From: Nitrospirota bacterium
GTDB taxonomy: Bacteria; Nitrospirota; Thermodesulfovibrionia; Thermodesulfovibrionales; JdFR-88
Length of the DNA stretch: 8,685 bases
Assembly (NCBI GenBank): GCA_021825785.1
Contig: JAKAGP010000046.1
Coordinates: 1 to 8,685, forward strand
Direction: 5' to 3'
Every line of letters starts with the position of its first letter. The first letter of the stretch is position 1. The notes under the pieces are model-generated. The model did no database searches. It was given only the letters and a program-made list of their open reading frames with translations, and was not told the origin of the DNA. The position numbers were made by a program, and so were the translations under genes. This document shows, one piece after another, positions 1 to 4,690 of this stretch.

Positions 1-259
1 GAGGTTGATGACGATCACCACCCGCCGTATGGTAATCACGCTCGCGTCGGCCCTCCCTATCCACACGTACGCCCATTCGGATCGCATCGAACCGCGAGAT
101 ATCCTCCCCGCGCGCAATGCCCATTGCCGCGCAGATCAGGCCGATCACGCCGCTGCGGGTCGGCTCCAACGCCGTGTCCCGGTAGTCGAACCGGCTGCGG
201 TACCCCCATGATTGCATGGGGCCTTCGAGCCGGAGAAGAAGAGTGTATGGACTGCTCAT
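1..259 (-). CDS. cas5e: Cas5e (CasD), type I-E Cascade subunit, 5' part only
   Basis: This is the first 86 codons of Cas5e; the gene continues past the left edge. In type I-E systems Cas5e caps the 5' handle of the crRNA in the Cascade complex. The visible protein starts MSSPYTLLLRLEGPMQSWG, the usual Cas5 N-terminal RAMP strand plus the glycine/tryptophan turn. It continues with RDT (27-29), EPTRSGVIGL (32-41), GVRVDREG (63-70) and DYHTAGG (75-81), all hallmarks of Cas5e. No stop interrupts the visible frame. The ATG overlaps the cas7e stop by 4 bp (ATGA), the normal cas7e-cas5e arrangement. The part shown looks intact. However, the genes that would supply the rest of Cascade are deleted just upstream, so a working interference complex is unlikely unless they lie elsewhere. 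Family assignment is confident; whether the gene is full length cannot be seen. Confidence 0.9.
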   Translation of the reverse strand, partial: MSSPYTLLLRLEGPMQSWGYRSRFDYRDTALEPTRSGVIGLICAAMGIARGEDISRFDAIRMGVRVDREGRRERDYHTAGGDRHQP

Positions 260-597
260 TGCTCCCTCCCGGCCTCCTTGACCTGCATAACCGCATTGAT
301 AGCCTCGCTGACGCTTCCCTTATCGGAGCCGCTGAGCCCATTCAGGCGGCCTTCCTGCTCAATGTGAAAGCACGCAGTCGCCTGGACACCCTGCTCGCCA
401 TAAACCTTTTTCAACACATCCCAATGCCTCGTCAGCGCTTCCACAGACAGACCTACCAGGTCATCCTTATCCTTCGTGGGCCTGACAGGCTTGGCAAAGG
501 CGTTGGCGAGGGAGATTGGGACGCCGCCTTGCCGCCTGACAAACAGTCCGAAAGAGGGGAGGTTCTGGGCTGCAAAGGAATTCTGCTTTCCTGTGGG
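256..597 (-). pseudogene. cas7e: Cas7e (Cse4/CasC) remnant, C-terminal third only
   Basis: This open frame encodes about 113 residues of the C-terminal end of Cas7e, the crRNA-backbone subunit of type I-E Cascade. The diagnostic stretches are PTGKQNSFAAQ directly after the junction, then SLANAFAKPVRPTKDKDDL, then a helix with EALTRHW and the C-terminal tail. Cas7e is usually around 350 residues or more, so roughly the first two thirds are missing. The frame has no natural start: upstream it runs into the nine-G tract at 595-603 and then into the cas3 sequence in another frame. An internal GTG at 444 would give only 62 residues. The stop overlaps the cas5e start by 4 bp, so the 3' side of the deletion keeps native operon structure. 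I call it a deletion remnant. An assembly misjoin at the G run is the main alternative. Confidence 0.85.
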
Positions 598-603
598 GGG
601 GGG
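595..603. other. Deletion/fusion junction between cas3 and cas7e at a nine-G run
   Basis: Nine consecutive G on the plus strand (nine C in the coding direction) separate sequence readable as Cas3 HD domain (right) from sequence readable as Cas7e (left). The cas3 frame meets TAG at 608-610, just before the run; the cas7e frame is offset from it, so no fusion protein is made. The exact breakpoint cannot be placed better than about 595-630. Standard type I-E order is cas3-cas8e-cas11e-cas7e-cas5e, so several kilobases appear to be missing here. Homopolymer runs are also common places for assembly errors. Confidence 0.75.
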
Positions 604-607
604 TGTC

Positions 608-1246
608 CTACGTGATTTCGCTCCTGGATTGGGCCGGCTGGTTCAGGTTGAAACCCACGGTATTAGAAAATTCTTGAAGCAGCTCCTGCCGGGCCGTATT
701 CCAACAGTTGTCCCCAAGCGTGTCCCTACCCATTAGGAGTTCAACTGATCGCGGAAAAACACCATGGTGCCCTCCTGCGATCTGGGCCAAAACGGCAGAA
801 GCCTGGCAAGAGCCGAGTATTTTATTTAAGACATGCGCGCTAATAAACCCATGAGGACGGTCTTGGTCGTTTTGGGAGAATTGACAACCGGAGTTCTGTG
901 ACAGTTCCGGGATCTTTTTCTGGAAGCCCGGGCTGGCCTTGCCGATATCGTGCGCTCCAGATAAAAAAACGATTTGGGTGCGTGCGTCAGTTCCGAGTGC
1001 AGTTTCGAATCTCTTCCGAAGTTGTAGGTCAAGGCAATAGTCCCAAACGAGGCCCGCCACGGCGGCAACATCGAGTATGTGATACAGCAAGGGATGATAG
1101 CGGCAAGATGCGCTAATTTGATTTGCCCAGTCCCGGCTCGTCTTGCCCCACAATTGTACCCAATGGGGGATTTGGCTAGTCGTGATATGTCCTCCCCGCC
1201 CAATTTGCAACCCTGAATTAAATAATAATTTACATTTTCGAGGCAA
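608..1246 (-). pseudogene. cas3: Cas3 N-terminal HD nuclease domain, truncated (type I-E)
   Basis: The 212-residue product matches the N-terminal HD nuclease domain of Cas3, which degrades target DNA after Cascade binds. Visible motifs (numbered from TTG at 1246) are LWGKT (32-36), YHPLLYHILDVAAVAG (50-65, His56), the HD pair in SGAHDIGKASPGFQ (His99-Asp100), PHGFISAHVL (131-140) and GHHG (159-162). The protein stops at residue 212. This lies before the position of the Asp of the DWxGS-type motif that completes the metal site in family members, and before the whole SF2 helicase. A full Cas3 is around 850-950 residues. The start is uncertain: TTG at 1246 gives the longest frame but has no clear ribosome site. 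A purine-rich GGGGAGG lies inside the frame near 1197-1203, and TTG at 1207 is an alternative. The remnant is probably inactive. A stand-alone HD protein is possible but less likely, because the stop falls at the fusion junction. Confidence 0.85.
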
Positions 1247-1284
1247 ATTTAGGAAGCAGAATCAGAAGGAGTAAACAGACGAGC

Positions 1285-1336
1285 AAACGATCAAACGACA
1301 AGGCAACAAACCGCATTTTCCAAAAAAACGATCAAA
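1285..1336 (+). repeat. Two 11-bp direct repeats AAACGATCAAA
   Basis: Identical AAACGATCAAA copies lie at 1285-1295 and 1326-1336, 41 bp start to start (about four helical turns), in the divergent promoter region. The core GATCAAA occurs again twice just after tumA (2125 and 2140). They could be regulator sites, but this is inference only. Confidence 0.4.
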
Positions 1337-1415
1337 GAAGCTCCCAAAAAATTTTTGATTTCAATGTCTTACAATTGCGAAAGCCTTCTGTGAAACACTT
1401 TTTTCCAATATATGG

Positions 1416-1433
1416 TATAGTAGAACTACTATA
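1416..1433 (+). promoter_or_regulatory. Perfect inverted repeat, likely TumE/TumA operator overlapping the promoter
   Basis: TATAGTAG (1416-1423), spacer AA, CTACTATA (1426-1433) is a perfect 8-bp inverted repeat ending 6 bp before the tumE ATG. TATAGT at 1416-1421 is a 5/6 match to a sigma-70 -10 box; no good -35 is evident. Type II TA operons are commonly autoregulated by the antitoxin or the TA complex binding a palindrome over the -10 region, and this site fits. With this -10, transcription would begin only about 5-12 nt before the ATG, leaving no room for a Shine-Dalgarno sequence. Confidence 0.6.
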
Positions 1434-1439
1434 TAGAAT

Positions 1440-1727
1440 ATGAACTCGCGATTGATTGTTCATGACAAGGTAAAAGAGACAGATGGCGGCATTATAGAGA
1501 TAAAAATATGGAGTGTCCCGGCATCCGAGGCCAAACGGCACGGGTTCCGGTACCCTCTCGCATACGTCAGGGGCTCAAGGCTCCTCGTGTGCTATGACAA
1601 TCACGCCGGCAAGGGAGACCACCGGCATCGTGAGGGACGCGTGGAATCGTACAGGTTCACGACTATTAGCAAGCTCCTGGAGGATTTCTACCGGGACGTA
1701 AGGAGAGCCAAAAAACATGAAAGTTAG
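1440..1727 (+). CDS. tumE: TumE-family toxin of a type II toxin-antitoxin pair
   Basis: The 95-residue protein resembles the TumE (DUF6516-like) toxin family. It starts MNSRLIVHDKV, has a beta-rich EIKIW segment (20-24), and carries the conserved basic block YDNHAGKGDHRH at 52-63. The C-terminal helix FTTISKLLEDFYRDV spans 73-87. Full length for the family is about 90-110 residues, so it looks intact. The conserved Asp/His/Lys cluster suggests a nucleic-acid-directed activity, but I cannot name the target from sequence. It is followed by a wHTH antitoxin gene with an 11-bp overlap, the toxin-first order expected for this pair. The ATG at 1440 fits the family N-terminus but has no Shine-Dalgarno sequence, so translation may be leaderless or near-leaderless. 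Recognition is by memory of family sequences, hence moderate to good confidence. Confidence 0.75.
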   Translation: MNSRLIVHDKVKETDGGIIEIKIWSVPASEAKRHGFRYPLAYVRGSRLLVCYDNHAGKGDHRHREGRVESYRFTTISKLLEDFYRDVRRAKKHES

Positions 1728-2097
1728 AAATGTGACCATAGGGGTAAAGGATGTCAAGGACGTGCTGGGCGAGGCAAAAGAGGTCATGGAACGTCTTGAG
1801 CGCGGCGAGAAGGTTCCGCGCAAAAAGCCAGGGGTCTATTTTGACACACTGGAGACCATGAGGAAGGCAATAACCGAGGAACGGGTGCGGATCATCAGGG
1901 TGATAAGGATAAAGCACCCCGCGTCCGTTTACGAGCTTGCAAAGATGCTCCACCGGAACATCAAGAACGTCTCCGATGACGTCCGCTACCTGGCGCAACT
2001 CGGGCTGATCGAACTGGAAAAGGTCAGGACGGACGGGCGCGAGAAGACGGTCCCCAAGGTGAACTACGAAAAAATCCGACTTGAGATAGCCGTCTGA
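1717..2097 (+). CDS. tumA: TumA-type winged-HTH antitoxin / DNA-binding protein
   Basis: This 126-residue protein is the likely antitoxin and autorepressor for the TumE-like toxin upstream. An N-terminal helical arm (about 10-35), rich in charged residues, could contact the toxin. It is followed by a winged helix-turn-helix at about 54-118: the HPASVYELAKMLHR helix pair (67-80), a recognition helix NVSDDVRYLAQLGL (84-97), and a wing with VRTDGREKTVPKV (103-115). It resembles the HVO_A0114 family of putative DNA-binding proteins often paired with TumE toxins. AAGGAG at 1700-1705 inside the tumE gene, 11 nt from the ATG, is a plausible ribosome site, and the 11-bp overlap suggests translational coupling. 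Its probable binding site is the perfect inverted repeat at 1416-1433. No truncation is seen. Confidence 0.75.
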   Translation: MKVRNVTIGVKDVKDVLGEAKEVMERLERGEKVPRKKPGVYFDTLETMRKAITEERVRIIRVIRIKHPASVYELAKMLHRNIKNVSDDVRYLAQLGLIELEKVRTDGREKTVPKVNYEKIRLEIAV

Positions 2098-2124
2098 TTC
2101 GGCCGCCTGCTACTTCGGCCGGCA

Positions 2125-2149
2125 GATCAAAAAGCGGCCGATCAAAAAG
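2125..2149 (+). repeat. Two GATCAAAAAG direct repeats after tumA
   Basis: GATCAAAAAG occurs at 2125-2134 and 2140-2149 (15-bp period), each shortly downstream of a CGGCC motif. They lie 28-52 bp past the tumA stop. Function unknown; no U-rich terminator follows here. Confidence 0.4.
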
Positions 2150-2233
2150 AACTAACCCCAACCCGACAAAAAGAATTCGATATTGCAAACCTGCCCTGTG
2201 GGCGGCCGATTCCCGAAAAGAGAAAAATCGATC

Positions 2234-2253
2234 CTGGTGACAGTCTGGTGACA
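2234..2253 (+). repeat. Tandem CTGGTGACA direct repeat near ssrA
   Basis: CTGGTGACA occurs at 2234-2242 and 2245-2253 (11-bp period, one helical turn), about 50 bp beyond the ssrA 3' end. Such phased short repeats are typical of protein binding sites. An arm-type recombinase site at an ssrA attachment region is one possibility, but no integrase gene is in view. Confidence 0.45.
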
Positions 2254-2280
2254 CTTATTATGTTAAATTGTTTCTATAAA

Positions 2281-2305
2281 CTTATTGAAAAATAAGGATT
2301 TTTTT
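2281..2305 (+). terminator. Rho-independent-like terminator for the TA operon
   Basis: CTTATT (2281-2286), GAAA tetraloop (2287-2290) and AATAAG (2291-2296) form a 6-bp hairpin, followed after GA by seven T (2299-2305). This suits plus-strand transcripts coming from tumE/tumA and would stop them just before they run antisense into ssrA. The stem is AT-rich and therefore weak. On the minus strand the same hairpin follows ssrA but lacks an adjacent strong T run. Confidence 0.5.
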
Positions 2306-2655
2306 GGTGGAGGCGGCGGGAATCGAACCCGCGTCCGAAAGCACTACGCCCAGACTTCTACATGCTTAGGCTGTTTATTTAAAATTTCGGCCCGGAGCCC
2401 GCGAACAGCCGCGCCCGCTTCGCGCCAATCCCCCTGTTTGATTTTTCGTCCGCCGGAAGGAGGCCACCCGGAGGCTTAGCCCGCTACCTGCGTCAGACCG
2501 GGCCGCAGGCCTGCCCGGAGAGACGTGCCGCTTTTAGTTAAGCGGCGAGTGCCAGTTCGTTGTTGGCGTTTGTGTTTTTTCCACCTTTTTACGTGGTGAT
2601 GGAGCCACGGCATGCCATCTGAGCCTCATAACCCCCGTCGAGACCTTTCGCCCCC
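2305..2655 (-). ncRNA. ssrA: tmRNA (10Sa RNA)
   Basis: This is a one-piece tmRNA of about 351 nt, read right to left, that rescues stalled ribosomes with SmpB. The 5' end GGGGGCGAAAGGTCTCGACG is a canonical tmRNA start. The 5' GGGGGCG pairs with the 3' CGCCTCC (with one G-U) to form the acceptor stem, and CCA is encoded at 2307-2305. The T arm is GCGGG, loop TTCGATT, CCCGC near the 3' end. The message part encodes ANNELALAA followed by TAA (2567-2538); the exact resume codon is inferred. GC-rich hairpin segments between the tag and the 3' half fit the usual pseudoknots. smpB ends 17 bp upstream on the same strand, so the two may be co-transcribed. The 3' end borders accessory DNA, consistent with ssrA serving as an integration site. 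Confidence 0.95.
2538..2567 (-). other. tmRNA tag-peptide reading frame (ANNELALAA, stop)
   Basis: Reading GCC AAC AAC GAA CTG GCA CTC GCC GCT TAA on the minus strand gives ANNELALAA. The C-terminal ALAA is the usual degradation signal for ClpXP/ClpAP-type proteases. The first alanine is taken as the resume codon by analogy with other tmRNAs. Confidence 0.8.
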
Positions 2656-2672
2656 TGGGAGAAGACAAATAA

Positions 2673-3119
2673 CTACCTGGCCCTTTTCAGGGCCCGCTCA
2701 ATCTGGCGGCCGGCTTCTTTTTCCTTCAAAGCCTCCCGCTTGTCAAAGAACTTCTTGCCCCTTGCAAGTCCTACTTCTAGTTTAACATAGGGCCCCTTGA
2801 AATACATCTTAAGCGGCACCAGGGTGAAGCCCTTCTGCACCATCTTGCCCCTGAGCCGGTCTATCTCCTTTTTCTTAAGGAGAAGCTTCCTGGTCCTCAG
2901 CGGGTCGTGGTTCATGATATTGCCGTGGCTGTAAGGGCTTATATGGCAGCCGATCAGAAACGCCTCGCCGTCTTTGATCAGGACATAGCTGTCCCTCAGA
3001 TTGGCCTTGCCCTCGCGGATGGATTTGACCTCCGTTCCCGTAAGCGCGATGCCCGCCTCATAGGTCTCGTCAATGAAAAAATCATGGTACGCCTTCCTGT
3101 TTTCGGAAACCGGCCTCAT
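2673..3119 (-). CDS. smpB: SsrA-binding protein SmpB
   Basis: SmpB binds the tRNA-like part of tmRNA and carries it into stalled ribosomes. The 148-residue product has normal family length. Landmarks are ENRKAYHDFF (6-15), the oligonucleotide-binding-fold motif TGTEVKSIREGKANLRDSYV (27-46), HDPLRTRKLLL, and the basic C-terminal tail starting GKKFFDKREALKEKE, which folds in the decoding centre. The ATG at 3119 puts ENRKAY at the usual distance from the N-terminus, and an in-frame TGA lies just upstream. There is no strong Shine-Dalgarno sequence. An extended -10 look-alike (TGCTAAAAT, 3133-3125) lies immediately before the ATG, too close for a normal leader, so its role is doubtful. ssrA follows 17 bp downstream, giving a matched smpB-ssrA pair. 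Confidence 0.97.
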   Translation of the reverse strand: MRPVSENRKAYHDFFIDETYEAGIALTGTEVKSIREGKANLRDSYVLIKDGEAFLIGCHISPYSHGNIMNHDPLRTRKLLLKKKEIDRLRGKMVQKGFTLVPLKMYFKGPYVKLEVGLARGKKFFDKREALKEKEAGRQIERALKRAR

Positions 3120-3203
3120 CAGTCATTTTAGCATATGGTGCGTTTCGCCCTTGCCTGCCGGTTTGCGCGGGATGCCTTCTCAAGCTCCCGCCGCCCCCGG
3201 TCT

Positions 3204-3452
3204 TCAGCAGGCCTTTTTGAATTTCAGGGCGAAGACGACCTTCCTGAAATCATCAACGTAAGGCTGGATCTCCATGAGTTTGGAGCGGAGGTCCTCGTCA
3301 TCCAATCCTGTCATCTGTCTTGCGAACTGAAGGAGAAGGACCCCCAACTCGGCCGTTTTCCGCCTGGCCTCCCACAGGGCGACATCCCCTTTGGTGTAAT
3401 GACTGCCCCGCACCGAAGCGAACTCCATGAGCCCATCAAGCAGTCTGTCCAT
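3204..3452 (-). CDS. Small hypothetical protein (82 aa), function unknown
   Basis: I do not recognise this protein. From ATG at 3452 it is 82 residues and looks mostly helical, beginning MDRLLDGLMEFA and ending with the basic FKKAC. It has no signal peptide, membrane segment or known catalytic motif. The start is well supported by GGGGAGG at 3465-3459, 6 nt before the ATG. The same frame stays open upstream to a TGA at 3536-3534, and beyond that TGA lies a second ATG (3584) preceded by GGGAG. It may therefore once have been longer. It lies between the argH-linked lipoprotein and smpB, all on one strand, with 84 bp to smpB. Overlapping frames on both strands look less protein-like. Reality of the gene is likely but not certain. 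Confidence 0.6.
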   Translation of the reverse strand: MDRLLDGLMEFASVRGSHYTKGDVALWEARRKTAELGVLLLQFARQMTGLDDEDLRSKLMEIQPYVDDFRKVVFALKFKKAC

Positions 3453-3584
3453 AACCGGCCTCCCCTGAGCTTCCAGGTCTGCAGAAGCCCGTCTTTCCAC
3501 TGCGCCATTAGCGGCCCCGCAAAGAGTGCCTTTTCACCCTTGTCCGGCCGCCCCAAAAATCCGCATAAGCGAGTTTTCACGCAT

Positions 3585-3724
3585 CTTTGACTCCCTTATG
3601 CATGCCGTTGTCCCCATTCCTACGATAAACTTGCAAAAAGCTTGCCTGCCCCTCCAGAAAAATGACGCGCTCCCCTGCCTTCGGACGTTTGCCCGCCTTC
3701 TGACATTTAAAATAGCGAAGCGGC
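3585..3724. other. Intergenic spacer, no recognisable feature
   Basis: This 140-bp spacer lies between the lipoprotein stop and the possible upstream extension of the small hypothetical gene. I see no convincing terminator. A minus-strand TTGCAA followed by TATCGT is the only weak promoter-like feature and its spacing is poor. Confidence 0.4.
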
Positions 3725-4690
3725 TCAGGGGACGCTTACGGGCGAGGAAAGGGGGCCTTGGGCAACGCTGCCAACGGCGCTTATCCTGTAAGTGCCGGAG
3801 CTTGACCCTTCATCGAAATAGGTTGGCACGGCGGTAAAGCCTATCAGTCTGGGCGCACCGCCGGCCACCCTGTAAACCCTGTAGCCGGTCACCCATGTCT
3901 CGGGGTTTGACGGCCATATGAGCCTTATGCCTCCGGGGATGGCAAGAGCATCCGGCTTTTCAGGGCGGGACGGGATAAAATCTTGCGGCCTGACGGTTAT
4001 GGATGCGGCCTTTCCCTCATACAGGAACGGACCGCCAAGGAGTGCTCTTACCTGGTAAATCATGTCCCTGTCCGGCTCCGGAGCAAATGAAAAGGCATTT
4101 TCCTTCAGCGGGGCCGTGTTAAGCAGCGAAAAGCCCTTTGCCGCCGGCGCCTTTCCATAGACGTTATAAAACACCGGCCTGCCGTCCCAGCTTCCCTCCG
4201 GCTCCCATTTCAGGGTTATGGATGAGTTTCCGATGCTGAACTGGAGCCCTTCCGGGGGAGGCGGAGGGGCGACCGCCTGCACCTGGATAACCGCGGGGGT
4301 GCCAAGCTCGCCGGTTGTGGATTCCGCCCTTACCCGGTATGTATAGGTATTTCCGAAGACGACGGTCCCGGAATAGGAATCGCCGGTCACCAGCGCGATT
4401 TTCCTGAATCCCGCGGCCGGGGATTTTCCCGGCGGCAATTTACCGCCGGGGGCAGCCGCGCTTCTGTACTTCATCTCTATGATGAAACCCTTTACCGTTT
4501 CGCTCTCCCTGTAGGACCATGATAACGTCATGATGTTTTCCCTCTGGATGGCGGCGAGTTTTTCAGGCGGGCCCGGGACCGCGTAGACCTCCAGCGAAAG
4601 CGGGGTCTTGTGTCCGCAGGATGCAAGGAAAATCAGCGCCGCCAACGCGAGGCAAAAGCGCAGACCCGGCCCTGACGGAAAAAACCTCAA
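3725..4690 (-). CDS. Outer-membrane-type lipoprotein with LptM-like N-terminus and three fibronectin III-like domains
   Basis: The 321-residue protein begins with a short basic leader, a hydrophobic stretch (about 10-24) and the lipobox LASC, with Cys25 as the lipidated residue. The mature N-terminus CGHKTPL (25-31) resembles the CGxKGPL motif of the LptM (YifL) lipoproteins, which help assemble the LPS translocon and are often encoded near lysine-synthesis genes. Three fibronectin III-like beta-sandwich repeats follow, at about 38-135, 137-235 and 237-321. Each begins near a PxxP or PP turn and carries a W or Y core: LSWSY, LKWEP, LIWPS. The start is TTG at 4690, sharing 4 bp (TTGA) with the argH stop, so translation is probably coupled. 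No enzyme motif is seen. A role at the cell envelope, probably protein or LPS-translocon binding, is inference. Confidence 0.8.
   Translation of the reverse strand: MRFFPSGPGLRFCLALAALIFLASCGHKTPLSLEVYAVPGPPEKLAAIQRENIMTLSWSYRESETVKGFIIEMKYRSAAAPGGKLPPGKSPAAGFRKIALVTGDSYSGTVVFGNTYTYRVRAESTTGELGTPAVIQVQAVAPPPPPEGLQFSIGNSSITLKWEPEGSWDGRPVFYNVYGKAPAAKGFSLLNTAPLKENAFSFAPEPDRDMIYQVRALLGGPFLYEGKAASITVRPQDFIPSRPEKPDALAIPGGIRLIWPSNPETWVTGYRVYRVAGGAPRLIGFTAVPTYFDEGSSSGTYRISAVGSVAQGPLSSPVSVP

Larger units (their letters stand above)
1247..1439. other. AT-rich divergent intergenic region between cas3 remnant and tumE
   Basis: This 193-bp stretch separates the leftward cas remnant from the rightward toxin-antitoxin operon and must hold promoters for both. 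It contains the 11-bp direct repeat AAACGATCAAA at 1285-1295 and 1326-1336, an A/T block CAAAAAATTTTTG at 1345-1357, and the tumE operator at its right end. No CRISPR repeat, leader or RNA gene is recognisable. A convincing -35/-10 pair for cas3 could not be fixed. Confidence 0.5.

Noticed and set aside
57..615. Open frames of 94 aa (minus) and 163 aa (plus) across the cas5e/cas7e region
   Set aside because: Both overlap sequence that reads clearly as Cas5e and Cas7e in other frames; their own translations look arginine/proline-rich and match no family.
826..1203. 125-aa minus-strand frame inside the cas3 remnant
   Set aside because: Out-of-frame shadow of the Cas3 HD domain, which has clear conserved motifs.
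1..2300. CRISPR array near the cas genes
   Set aside because: No repeated 28-29-bp units with spacers anywhere; only short 9-11-bp repeats. An array may lie left of the window.
2285..2479. 64-aa plus-strand frame across the ssrA 3' half
   Set aside because: Antisense to the tmRNA; no ribosome site and no recognisable protein.
3534..3536. TGA as a selenocysteine codon
   Set aside because: No SECIS-like hairpin seen after it and no selenoprotein family match; simple decay or a downstream start explains it better.
3135..3590. 151-aa plus-strand and 89-aa minus-strand frames over the small hypothetical gene
   Set aside because: The 82-aa minus-strand frame has a strong ribosome site and a more protein-like composition; the others lack both.
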